From Brasenia schreberi (lineage: Eukaryota; Streptophyta; Magnoliopsida; Nymphaeales; Cabombaceae), in NCBI GenBank assembly GCA_036023115.1, contig JAYKKT010000079.1:14065501-14129500 (forward strand): a DNA stretch of 64,000 bases, read 5' to 3'. The notes below the pieces were generated by a model. It worked only from the letters and a program-made list of their open reading frames with translations, was not told the origin of the DNA and did not search any database. Position 1 is the first letter of the stretch. Every line of letters begins with the position of its first letter. Position numbers and translations under genes: made by a program. Positions 48,701-58,779 of the stretch are shown here, in pieces.

Positions 48701-51700
48701 TTGGACAAACAGTGTGGACCCATCCCACAAAACGAAAGGTAAAATTAGTGTCTGAAATACATGGCCACTTTTTACGTCAAGTATGAATAGTCAAACATAA
48801 CGACATGGAAGCTTGCTTTCATTCCAAATGAGAGGAAAAACGCATGACTTGGTTCGTCCTTCAAATATAAGATGAGCTCTTCGACAGCTGAAATTGGCTC
48901 ATGCTAAAGCAAAATACTAACTGGAAAAAATTAGCTGCTGCAGTCCACAAGTTATACAGTTATTTTTTGTTCTAGACTTGAGCCAAATTGTCTGAACTTT
49001 CTGGTATCCATTAAAGTAGAAGAGGAGTGAATTCCACATGAAGGAAATGCTCGTAGTCCCTAATAGTATTGCTTGTGAGGAGGAATGCATGAAGATAATA
49101 TATACGAGAATCCTAATAATTTCTACCATTGATTATTACTTGTAGGTCTAACTTAATGACCACTAAACACTAGTCAGGACTGACATGATAGCCAATGAAA
49201 TTGCATTAACGCTGTCTATCCTCCATGTCAAGTTGTGCTTTGAGGCTTGCAATTTGCTCTTGAAGATAATGAATTTGCGGTTGGGAACTCTTCTGGTAAA
49301 AGCATGAAAGACTCGTTTATGTTGGCAAGTAATGTTTCATTTCTAAGTGGATTAGCATCTGCCTACTACATATTTATGTTACTATATGTTTTGTGTCTGG
49401 GAAAGATACAAGTCAAAAAAAATAAAACCCTAATAGGCTCTAATGCTAATGAATGTATCTAGAAATATGTTTTGTATCTACATATTTCTAAGTGGATTAG
49501 CATATAGATGAATGCAGGGATTGTAAGAAAACGATCCTTCGAGTTGCTCGAGGAATCCCAACCAATTGTCAATTGAACAAACTGAGAATAGCCACAAAAT
49601 TAATTCACCAAAAGCTTGGTGTTTCAATGCTCGATACAAGTCAAATATCAAAACAATGGTGCTGCAAAACAACATATTTTATTAAGAGGTCAAAGGCTCT
49701 ATTTATAGAGCAAGAATGTACAACACTTTACATCAAAGAGAGAAGAGAGAGAGAGACATCCTGGCATCCAGCATGACCCCAACGACTATATTGACTAACC
49801 GTTGGGAAGCCCAGATCCCCAATATTTAGCTGGAATGACCAGGGCCCTGATGGCCCAGGCTATCCAATACCCAAACATGGGCCCTAGTGGTCTGTTCTAT
49901 TTATTACATTTTAACACCATCCCTCGAACTTACGGTATGTATACCGAAAGTTTGTCTAACATAAAACTAAATTTAGGAGCCGATAATGAAGTTCGCTAGT
50001 TCTATTTCAGATGGTATATAACATAAAGTGAGCTTTTTCTTCAAGCATTTCTCTCGAACAAGGTTACAATCCATCTCAATATGCTTTGTTCTTTAATGAA
50101 AAATGTTGTTAGATGCAATTACATAGCACTCTTGTTATCACAAAACATCATAGAGGGTTTTCTTGAGCGACTCCCATGTCTCTCAACACTTATGTGATCG
50201 ATGAAATCTCAGCAACAACAATTGCAATTGCACGGTTATGTGGAGGATAGGAATACCTTCTGTTGCTTCTTGTATCTCTAAGAGATCAATGACTCACCTA
50301 AGAAAATATAAAAACCAGTAGTGGAGTGTCGGTTATTGACATCTCCTCTCCAATCAGCATCAATATATACGGTTAAGTTAAAAGAGAAAGAAGAAGTTAA
50401 GAATACCCTCTTATCTATGGAGTGCTTAATACAACAACAACAACTAAGCCTTTTCCCATACTAGACGGGGTCAACTATAGAGTGCTTAATGTATATGATA
50501 ATTCTCATCACCGCACTCATACGAGTAGTAGTAGGAGCTTGTTGAAACTGTCTTGCAGTGTGGACAACATGAGATATATCTGGGTGAGTGATAGTGAGAT
50601 AAGTCAGTACTCCTATCAGTTGCCTGTAAGGTGTTATCGTCCAGTTTCTCTCCATCCGTACCTCTATCGTTACGTACAATTTTAATTTCCAAAAAATAAC
50701 TAATCAAACCAGGTTTTCATTTCAAATTTTTTGTGAAGATCACTTTTAACTCACAATATGCATCTTTATCACTTCCTGTGAAGATCATGTCATCCACATA
50801 CAAGAGTAAAATTACTATACATGCATCTGAGCTCCTCGTAAATAATGCAGTATCAGTATAATAGGACAAAAAATTATGCATATGCATGAAGTCTTCAAAT
50901 CTATCAAACCAAGCCTTAGAGGCTTGTTTAAGACCATACAAAGTCTTGTTTAGTTTAATAACATGATCTTTCAGGACATCAAGTCCCGGAGGAGGAGTCA
51001 TATATACTTCTTCATTTAGCTTACCATTAAAGAAAACATTCTTAACATCTAGTTGAAAAACTTTTCAATTTTTAATAGCACTAAGAGTTATTAAATTCTT
51101 ATGGTTGTCATTCTAGCAACCGGAGCAAAGGTTTCTTTATAGTCTATTCCATATTCTTTAGTATATCCTTTTGCTACTAGTCGAGCTTTATATATTTCTA
51201 TAGTACCATCACTATGTGTTTTTACTTTATATACCCATCTACATCCAATAAGTTTTTTTATCCTTAGGTTTAGCCACAATATACCAAGTTTGAGCTTTAT
51301 CTAAGGCTTTTAATTCTTCTTGCGTAGCATTTTTCCATTCCCATATACCTTTGATTTGATTATAGAAATTAGGTTCTTTTACTTGTAAAATGACGACAAT
51401 AAGATTTTTCCTTTGAGGTTCAAAGGTTTCATAGGACACAAATATTTGTGGGAGCCTTGGAATTTTAAGAGGTAGTATAGTGTTTTCTTGTTTCCTAGGT
51501 CTTCTAGCATAGTGTAGAGGAAAAGGCTCCATAATATCACGAGACTCATTGTTTTCTCTTATCTCCATATCCCTGTCCTACGAGACTCATTGTCTTCTAG
51601 CATAGTGCAAATCTTTTCCAGTTGATTAAGATCAACATTGGTCGTGCTTGTTATTTTGCTTTAAGTCCTTTAATGATTTGCATGTAGCAGTTTGCTAAAT

Positions 51701-54700
51701 AAGTGATGGTTCATTTTGCAAAATCAATGGTTTCTTCTTTATCACTATCTTTATTCTCACTATCTTATAAGTTTGCAAAGTCATTTAGAAAGGTATATTT
51801 TTCTTTATTTTCAATATTAAAGTCATAGTAATAGTTATCTTCTAAAAATTTCACATCTCTTCGACACATAAAGTTTGTCTTCTTTGGGATCAAAACACCT
51901 ATAACCTTTTTTGTTGACGTCGTAACCTAAAAAGACACACTCAATAGCTCTAGGAGATAATTTATCATTCTTATTCATATAAACAAAACATTTACAACAA
52001 AAAACTCTTAATCTTTCATAATACAAAGCAAGTCTAAACAATTTTTCAAAAAGAGACATTGTCAAGTTGAGAAGAAGGAATTCTATTTATTAGATAAACG
52101 ACGGTAAGGATTGCTTTCGCCCACAAGAATTTTGGAACATTACTAGCCATCAAGAGAGTTCTAATAGTTTCTATAATGTCTATGTTTGCGTTCGGTTAAG
52201 CCATTTTGTTGTGGGATTCTTGTGCAAGATTTTTGGCATAAAATTCCATGTATTTTTAAATAATTTTGAAATTCTTTTGCCATCATATTGTGAAGAGTCA
52301 AGAAATTTCTAGACTTCAGATTTATGTTTGAAAAGAAATATCCAAGTATGCCTAATAAAATCATCTATGAAAGTCACATAGTAACCCACTCCTCCTTTAA
52401 AGACAATAGGAGCGGTTCCCAAACATCCGAACAAACTAACTCAAAAGGTTTATTCATAATAAAGCTTTTTTTACCAAATGGTGTGATGCAATTTTTTAAG
52501 AATATATTCTTTGCAAACAAAATCTTTAACTTTATTATTTTTAAACAAGGGATGATTACACAACTTGTTCATGTCTAAATATCCTAATCTTTTGTGCCAA
52601 AGAGTGGTGTCATGAACCACACCACATTTGTCAAAATTTGACACAACCAAATTATCCATTTTGTATAACCCACTTTCTCTATGGCCTTTTACAATCACCT
52701 TCTTTGATAAGTGATTCTGCACCACACAATTTTTGGATGAGAAAATTACTATACAACCATTGTCATAAATTTGAGAAACGAAAATAAGATTTAAATTAAG
52801 TTTTGACACAAAGATATCTTAAAATCTTTATTTTTAAAACTTATAATTTCATCCACTTGAAGTCTTGTACCGGCAAGAGTTTTTCAAAAGATTTCTTTTA
52901 TGTGTCATGTGAAATGAAGCACCCGAATCTAAGAACGAAGACATACTTTAAGAATTTGTTGATAACACATTGCCAGAAATGCTAGTCTTTTCTTTGAACA
53001 TCTCTTCTATGGATGTCTTGATGTTGGAAGGTAGAACTCCTCCCTCTTTGTCCTTCATAGTGGTCACATTCCCAATTCTTTTCATCAAGATAGGACAAAT
53101 GATTTTGATATGTCCATTTTCCTTAAAATAGTGATAAACGGTGCTTTTGTTTGGCCATGGAAGCATTGGGGTCCTTTTGATTTTCCTTTTATATTCTTTT
53201 ATCTTTTAGTGTTCTTGATACAAGGAGGCTTGTATCGCTTTAGGTTCATTCTCGGTCTTGATACGGCAAGAACAACCTCTTTGAAAGCATTTAAAGTTTT
53301 TAATCTGGTTTGATTCATCACTAGATCAGCAAGAAACCCATCTGCCTTTGGCCTTAGTTTTCTATGAATTAAGGTAGGTCTTATATTTTCAAAATATCTC
53401 TACGACCTCACATGAATAAGAAAAATATTGATTATCTAAATATTGTTGGAACTCATCTATTTTTTTGAAGTTTTTCAAATTTATCAAAACTTCAAAGTTG
53501 ATTCGATAATTCAAAAAATTCAAAAAATTCATTATGGTAATTTCTAATGCTCAAGTTGTCTTGCTTTACCTTTATCATTCTTTCCATTAAATCAATTTGA
53601 AAAATGAAATCATCTTGAGAATGAATTTTCTTTCAAATATTCTCAAGTTTCAAAAGCATTTTCAAATAATTCTATTCTTAAGCTTATTATTTACATTTTG
53701 GCAAATGATCAAAGTGAACTTATTCATTTTTTCTCATGTTTTTAAATCTTGTTTATATTTTTTTGGGCTTTGATGATATCATCTTCATCAAACCCATCCA
53801 TAATCAAATTAGGTTCTTGAATACTACCATCAATATAATCTCAATAGTATTTAGACAAAAAATATTTTTCATTATTTTTACCCAACTTTGATAGCAATTT
53901 GGGTCAATTAAACACCAAAACATTTCATTTTTTCCTTCTATTTTTGAATAAAAGCAAGTTTTCGGGAATTACCTCAACCTTAGAATAGCAAAGGTAAGAA
54001 GACAACTTGCTTCAAGTCTGTTACACTTTCCAATACAACCGTGTCCGATAATATTCTTGCGAGTAGGCTCTGATATCATGTAAGAAAACGATCATTCAAG
54101 TTGTCTGAGGAATTTCAACCAATGATAAATTGAACAAACCAATAATAGCCACGAAACCGATTCACCAAAAGCTTGGTGTTTCAATGCTTAATATAAGTCA
54201 AATATTAAAACAATCAAGAGTTAAACAAGTGTCAAGGTGATGCAAAACAGTACATTTTATTAAGAGGTAAGAGGTTCTATTTATAGAGCAAGAATGTACA
54301 ACATTTTACATCAAAGAGAGAAGAGAGAGAGAGGCATCCAACATTCAGCCGTTGGGGGTCTCCCCAACGGCTATATTGACTAGCCGTTGGGGAGACCCCC
54401 CAACGGCTATATTGACTAGCCGTTGGGGAGACCTGATCCCCAATGGTTAGCTGGAATGGCCAGGGCCCTGATGGCCCTGGCTATCCAGTACCCAAACATG
54501 GCCCCTAGTGGCCTGTCCTATTTATTACATTTTAACATAGATTGGCTGGAACGAGTTCAGAATGGTCAACCCCTTTCAGATTAGACTACACATTATGTTG
54601 TTACTATGAGAACAAGTGAATTAGCATTTGCAACTAGTCCAACATGTCATGAATAAAAGGGCAACCATTTAGGAAACAATTGAAAGATGGTTCTTCTGAA

Positions 54701-56818
54701 AAATCCACATTAAAGGCTTGTATTTCTATTTAAGGTGAATTATTTCATGTGAGGTGAGGATAATATGTTTTGTATATCTACCTCAGTCCATTTAAGGCTT
54801 CTATCTGCATCTATTGTGCAATGTAAATGAGTGAGCCTATGATGTACTTGATTGACTGTCTTGCCATGCAGGCATGTTCTTGTTGGATATTTTGAATCTA
54901 ACCTGCTCTGTTTCAGTTCAATATAGGGAAATGGATCACATACACCACTTGTCTATTTCTTACTGAATACATTTGAGAAGTTGAACATTAAAAAATATTT
55001 TTGTCACGAGCTTTCTGCAAGAAATATAATAATCCACTTCCATACGAGGAAATAGTGTTGATATTACTAAACCTTTCTTATCCAAAATGTTGGCACCTCA
55101 CTTTATCATCATTATCATTCTTGCAGTGTGGTTGCAAATATGGTTGCATTTTCAGCGTATGCCACTAATCCTGTGGTTATCGTTTCATACTCTTGTAATT
55201 CTCTTATTTTGTTGATGTTCTATTATTTGGTGCAGACATGAGCAAGGAACTATCGGAATTGGGGTTTGTTGGGAGAGACGCCCTAATTGTTGTTCCACAC
55301 CAGAAATCTAATACCTTTCACCAGAGGGACTCAGCTCCAGCCAGCAATGTCGGAAGACCTTCTGAACAAGTTAACGACAATGGAGAAAGTCTTGGATTTG
55401 TCTGGAAGATATTGTCATACTTCAATCCGTTTTCCTATTTCAGGGGTACTGCTGGCTCAAACCAGGAACTGCCACAATCAGATTCTAGCATGTGGCAATA
55501 TCGTAAGTCATTTGTTCCTTTCCAGAAGTTCTTTTCTTTATTTTTTTCCCTTGTATACAACTGTTATTCTTGTTTTGTCTTCTGGGCACATTTCTTTCTT
55601 AATATCACCTAAAAAGAGAATATTGTTTAACCATAACGGGCAAATTGTTGCAGTTGCATTTTAGATATTTGTTGTCTTGCATCTCATGCTTGTACGTGAC
55701 CAGGTATTGGGTTCTCTGCTATAAGATTCACATAGGGGCTAGATTAAGTAGACATACTTCTATGATTGAAGTATGTTTGCTTTGCTAAATTTTCTAGGCT
55801 GAAATTCTTTCAGTTGTATCATTTGTTGTTTCATGTTGTCTGTTGGGATCGTTCAGATGAATCTGTAAGATGTGATGGCAGTATGGATGGAAGTATGTAT
55901 GCTTTGGTGGTTACCACTGGTTTCATGTTGCATATGGTATTGATAAAGGTGGGATCGTCATGAACCCTAAGTATATTACTTGTGGAGATTTGGGGTAAAC
56001 TTAGGTGATAATTGAGAAACGGGTGATGAGATTGGTGGTGGTTGTGGATTGACCATGGTGTTTGTTACTCGTTAGTGCTTAAAGCAGTAGAAAGTGATGG
56101 AGGCATCATTGATGGTGGAACCAATTACGCAAAAAGGAAGGGAAGGATATCTACAAACTATGGTTGCCTTCACAATATAAGTTTTCTTTAGCTGGCCTGC
56201 TATATACCTTTTTAAGAGTAAGAATATCTTCATTTTCTGTAAGTGAAACCAAGTATCTTCGTTTTCTCTAGCATAAGTTAAACCAACTTCTCCTTGAAAT
56301 GCAAATTTCAAGAGAAAATGATTCTCCATGGGAGGAGGTGTCGTTGAGTTTTCAGAAAAAAGCAAAATGCATTTAATGAGTCGGCCGTGATGATGATCAT
56401 CATGTAATGATAGCATCTCTTGAACAAGGTAAAACTTTGCACTTTCCTGATTAACCGCAAAAATTTGCTTAGATTGTGATTATTGCTCAAGTTTTCGGTG
56501 GATATGTGAAATCTGCCTTTAAAATCTAATCCATCTTCAGAAGCACCATCTTCTTGACAGTTATTTTTCTTGGTTATAGGGCCCGAGCCTGGTCTGAGAA
56601 ATTCGTTGTCGTCTTCTGAAAGGCCTATACAAGGCTCCTCTTCCAGTGCTAGGGCACTGTCAGGTCAAACGCTTGTCAACAAGGAGAAGAAGCCGGTTTC
56701 AGGTTGGGGTTCAAATGTTCACACACTGAAACATGATGATGAAGACATAGCATTCCGTGATAGGAATGCATTTTGGAACGGCAATTCAACTCAGTATGGT
56801 GGTGATGACAACAAATAG
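33720..56818 (+). CDS. PUX11: Plant UBX domain-containing protein 11 homologue (nine coding exons)
   Basis: A UBX protein; relatives bind the N domain of the AAA ATPase CDC48/p97 and recruit ubiquitinated clients in cytosol or nucleus. Exons: 33720-33816, 35465-35517, 35624-35705, 41378-41443, 41541-41608, 41741-41947, 42037-42568, 55236-55502, 56580-56818 (stop TAG). All joins have GT...AG and keep frame: 1,611 bp, 536 residues. Residues 1-135 look thioredoxin/UAS-like ([44 protein letters not shown]). Residues 140-305 are Ser/Glu-rich and probably disordered. Residues 310-389 form the UBX fold ([18 protein letters not shown]; the CDC48-contact loop is IPYPRKLF, then [12 protein letters not shown]). 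[14 protein letters not shown] follows at about 405-420. Introns 3 and 7 (5.7 and 12.7 kb) hold three antisense copia elements. The coding exons show no damage. Orthology to PUX11 rather than another PUX rests on the N-terminal domain and length. Confidence 0.92.
33817..35464 (+). other. PUX11 intron after coding exon 1
   Basis: A 1.65-kb intron (GT at 33817, AG before 35465). It holds a C-rich then CT/CA microsatellite at 34221-34268 and a GATACAG-rich stretch at 34910-35160. No mobile element with clear ends. Confidence 0.7.
36060..36122 (-). promoter_or_regulatory. MSA-like motifs in copia 1 3' LTR
   Basis: Plus-strand CCCAACGGCTA (36060-36070) and TAGCCGTTGGG (36112-36122) both fit the mitosis-specific activator consensus YCYAACGGYYA on one strand or the other. 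A third site between them is mutated (TAGTCGTTGAG). Same arrangement as in the 5' LTR. Confidence 0.55.
36215..40380 (-). pseudogene. Copia 1 gag-pol, broken
   Basis: Surviving blocks on the minus strand are: gag 40354-40034 ([23 protein letters not shown] region worn); protease to pre-integrase 39336-39127 ([19 protein letters not shown]); integrase 38561-38076 ([38 protein letters not shown]); linker 38076-37804; RT/RNase H 37245-36784 ([41 protein letters not shown]). The RT active site reads YVND where copia elements have YVDD, so one catalytic Asp is lost. Numerous stops separate the blocks. An intact pol would have supplied protease, integrase, RT and RNase H. Confidence 0.9.
38937..39128 (-). 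mobile_element. SINE-like element with 19-bp TSD, nested in copia 1
   Basis: A 192-bp element flanked by perfect AGAAGGTAACACTATAACC at 38918-38936 and 39129-39147. The minus strand starts AACTCCGCCTATGTAAGGAA and carries CCGGTCCCAAGCCCGG. It matches the LINE 5' end for about 120 bp, then switches at an A-rich run to the LINE 3' segment (ATCCATGTAGC ... GGCTTAGTTGTAGTAG). Inserted in copia 1 between protease and integrase regions, so it is younger than that element. Confidence 0.93.
40643..40769 (-). promoter_or_regulatory. Copia 1 5' LTR promoter: TATA box and MSA-like cluster
   Basis: On the minus strand a TATA box CTATAAATAG (40652-40643) is preceded by CCCAACGGCTA (40710-40720, perfect to YCYAACGGYYA), TAGCCGTTGGG (40727-40737, perfect on the other strand) and TAGCCGTTGAG (40759-40769, one mismatch). 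The sites lie 58-117 bp upstream of the TATA box. MSA elements bind three-repeat MYB factors in G2/M genes; the role in this LTR is inferred. Confidence 0.6.
43474..47640 (-). pseudogene. Copia 2 gag-pol, broken
   Basis: Blocks on the minus strand are: gag (47640-46762, [40 protein letters not shown], zinc knuckle start CSRCRKPHI with a frameshift); protease to pre-integrase (46666-45974, [34 protein letters not shown]); integrase (45845-45072, [42 protein letters not shown]-type region); RT (44619-43950, [35 protein letters not shown] with the catalytic YVDD intact); RNase H (43767-43474, [33 protein letters not shown]). The integrase block is one of the longest open copia frames here (257 codons). 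Frameshifts and stops separate the blocks, and a foreign piece is inserted at 44630-44925. Confidence 0.9.
44630..44925 (+). repeat. Fragment resembling the large LTR family, inside copia 2
   Basis: GC-richer than the flanking pol sequence and not coding in frame. Its minus strand reads CACGTGGGC, CTTGGTGGTCCC and TTGGTCCAGCC-type phrases, like the 17760-17900 part of the large solo LTR. It is inserted between the integrase-distal region and RT. The match is by eye and partial. Confidence 0.45.
50431..50475 (-). mobile_element. 45-bp RTE LINE stub nested in copia 3
   Basis: Only ACAACAACAACAACTAAGCC and the next ~25 bp of the LINE 3' end are present. It is flanked by TAT(G/A)GAGTGCTTAAT at 50416-50430 and 50476-50490 (one mismatch). 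The target is the RNase H region of copia 3. Confidence 0.88.
50461..54050 (-). pseudogene. Copia 3 gag-pol, broken
   Basis: Blocks on the minus strand are: gag (about 54050-53170, badly worn); zinc-knuckle region (53166-52948, [20 protein letters not shown], first Cys changed to Tyr); protease and GAG-pre-integrase (52809-52471, [33 protein letters not shown]); integrase (52364-51835, [37 protein letters not shown]); RT (51568-50717, [51 protein letters not shown] with YVDD intact); RNase H start (50679-50461, [18 protein letters not shown]). Stops and frameshifts are frequent. Residue patterns are closest to copia 1, consistent with their similar LTR motifs. Confidence 0.9.
54277..54427 (-). 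promoter_or_regulatory. Copia 3 5' LTR promoter: TATA box and five MSA-like motifs
   Basis: On the minus strand the TATA box CTATAAATAG (54286-54277) is preceded by five AACGG/CCGTT sites: 54346-54356 (one mismatch to TRRCCGTTRGR), 54363-54373, 54381-54391, 54399-54409 and 54417-54427 (all perfect). They alternate in orientation with an 18-bp step, so each pair can form a hairpin. The 3' LTR keeps one perfect site (TAACCGTTGGG, near 49796) and one mutated site. Confidence 0.65.
54538..55235 (+). other. Rest of PUX11 intron 7
   Basis: Single-copy-looking intron DNA between copia 3 and coding exon 8. The acceptor is GGTGCAG before 55236. Confidence 0.6.
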
Positions 56819-56983
56819 ATTCACATTCTTTTATGTGGAAGTATATATAATGTATTGAGATCTATATGTGAACTTTGTGCAGCAAATGAGTTTATTTAGG
56901 AGCTCTTTTCTTTATCTGCTACACTGAATGAAACTTTCACTACTGCACCGATGATGGCGCTTGAGACTGTCAAAGCGAATAAA
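56819..56983 (+). terminator. PUX11 3' UTR with AATAAA
   Basis: A likely poly(A) signal AATAAA lies at 56978-56983, 160 bp after the stop codon. Plant poly(A) signals are loose, so the true end could differ. Confidence 0.4.
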
Positions 56984-57305
56984 CAAGTGCCATAAGCTGT
57001 GGAATTGTCTTTGTAAGTTCTTCATGTTAAGAGGAAAATCTTTTTGCAATTAAGGATTTGATCATTTATATTATTGTCTTGATTATTTACAAGTATCATT
57101 ATCTATGGAAATGAATATATTGTTGGTGTGAAATAGAAAACCAATCAACATAGCTGGACATTACCAATGAAATGCTTGACACTTGAAAGCGCACCTACAA
57201 AAACATTCATACTGTACCGGCACGTTCCCTTTGTGTAGGAGCACTGCTTTGAGGTTAACCATGGACGGGGGCCGGGCCAGTAACTACATGACATTATGAT
57301 AGTCT

Positions 57306-57437
57306 GGAGTGGCGGATGTAAAACCTCTTTTGGGCTGGGGTGAATAGCCCCTTGGGGTTAACTATGTATTATAGCACATGGATTCTACCATGGGTTATGG
57401 ACTTTAAGTTGATTTACCTTGTAGATCCGCCACTTCG
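57306..57437. mobile_element. Short inverted-repeat element (MITE candidate, ~130 bp)
   Basis: The left end AGTGGCGGATGTAAAAC is mirrored at the right by the inverse of AGTGGCGGATCTACAAGG. Flanks ATAGTCTG/TTCGTCTG agree at six of eight positions, as for a worn hAT-type 8-bp target duplication. No coding sequence. Confidence 0.5.
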
Positions 57438-57769
57438 TCTGTGCTAGAGGATCAAACTCAGGTTCGTTGAGGTCAGTGCCTTCGTTTCCCTTTGTCGTGG
57501 CATCATTTTAACCTTGGGTTCCTAAATAGATTTATCCAAAAGTTTCCTGCATACACGTACTATTGAAATGAAGCGCATAATTAAACTGATACAAAGTATT
57601 TAACCGGCATCTTCTCCAGATTTAAGAACTCCATACTACACATATCGTAATGAAGAGAACCGTAAGGCAGCAACCCGAAGGGTCAACCCTACTTGACACA
57701 GGGAGTGAGCTCTAGGTCCGGACTTGGTCCTTTTGTCGTGTCTCTGATTCCTGCTAGCCCCAGCTTACC

Positions 57770-57771
<2 letters not shown>

Positions 57772-57814
<43 letters not shown>
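57772..57814. repeat. (AG)n microsatellite, about 21 units
   Basis: Uninterrupted AG dinucleotide repeat, about 0.95 kb downstream of the PUX11 stop. Confidence 0.95.
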
Positions 57815-57817
<3 letters not shown>

Positions 57818-58775
57818 TCCATGGTAATGACACCTGCTGCATATATTTACAAGCTGAAGAAAACTTTAAAAATCAGAATATTACCATGAAATAAAAGGAA
57901 TTTCGGAATCTATCGTTGTGATTAAATGAAATGCTGAAAATGGTTTCAGGGTTGGCATATGTTGACGATTGCAGCAGGCAACGGTTTAGTATTTCTACAT
58001 CGAATGGTCTAAACTATGAGGAATAAGGGCATTACTATGTGCACACTCCTTTTACTCTACACACCTCAATTTGCTTAAAATACTCTTTCAAAATTTTCTC
58101 TCTCCCCTCCACAATAAAAGTCGGTAATTTTTTTCTCTTCCTTTGGTGACTTTTTTCATCTGTTTTCATTCATTGATAAGTGTAACATAATTATTTGCAA
58201 CCAACCATCATCAATTAATTACTTACAAACCTAGTTGGAATCAAATAAACAAAAAAATAAGAAGAATGAAAAAAGAAAATCAAAGAAACGATCAATCCAC
58301 CCATTTTCTTGAATTTGGAAGGTTGATTTTTATTGAGATCATTGTATTTTCATTACTTTGCTTGAAATCTTTCAATTTTTCAAACATTTAAAGATGATGT
58401 CTGATTTTGAATAAAACCGGAGGGGTAGCAAAATTCGTGGAGGAAAACGAGGTACATGCGCGTCCCTCTTCATGCACGTACTTGTAAGAGAGACGTGGTT
58501 CCACCACATCTCCTTCCTTAAGGGAGATGCGGTTGGGTTGCATCCCCCCCTTAAGGGAGACACAGTAAAGGCATGTCTCCTTTAAAGATAGAAACGTGAA
58601 GGAACTGCATCTTTCTTGAAGATAGACGTGCATATCCCACATCTCCTTCAACTAAATAAATTTTCTCTATTTTATTGCAGAATGACAAACAACTTGAACA
58701 AAAGCACCTACGATGGAAGCGATTCAGAGAAAACACCGATGATCAACATACATATCACACAATGACTAAGAATTA
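57815..58775. other. Intergenic DNA
   Basis: AT-rich to 58420. From 58490 to 58660 there is a set of related phrases (CTTAAGGGAGA, GGAGATG, CATCTCCTT) in both orientations. No gene recognised before the MULE relic. Confidence 0.4.
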
Positions 58776-58779
58776 TGAC

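Larger units (their letters stand above)
49522..54537 (-). mobile_element. Ty1/copia retrotransposon 3, in PUX11 intron 7
   Basis: A 5,016-bp element, again antisense to PUX11. Its LTRs are 49522-49916 (3') and 54079-54537 (5'), starting TGTAAGAAAACGATC and ending ATTTTAACA on the plus strand. The PBS-like TGATATCAGAGCC (54078-54066) has one change from the Met-tRNA match. The PPT-like GTTCGAGGGATGG abuts the 3' LTR. Flanking pentamers (GGGAT/TAGAT) match at only three positions. The 5' LTR is about 64 bp longer than the 3' LTR, in part because a hairpin-rich unit is duplicated in it. A 45-bp LINE stub is nested at 50431-50475. Confidence 0.92.

Noticed and set aside
55287..55664. 125-codon ORF overlapping PUX11 exon 8
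   Set aside because: Out-of-frame shadow; the in-frame reading joins the UBX domain across the intron and continues to the final exon.
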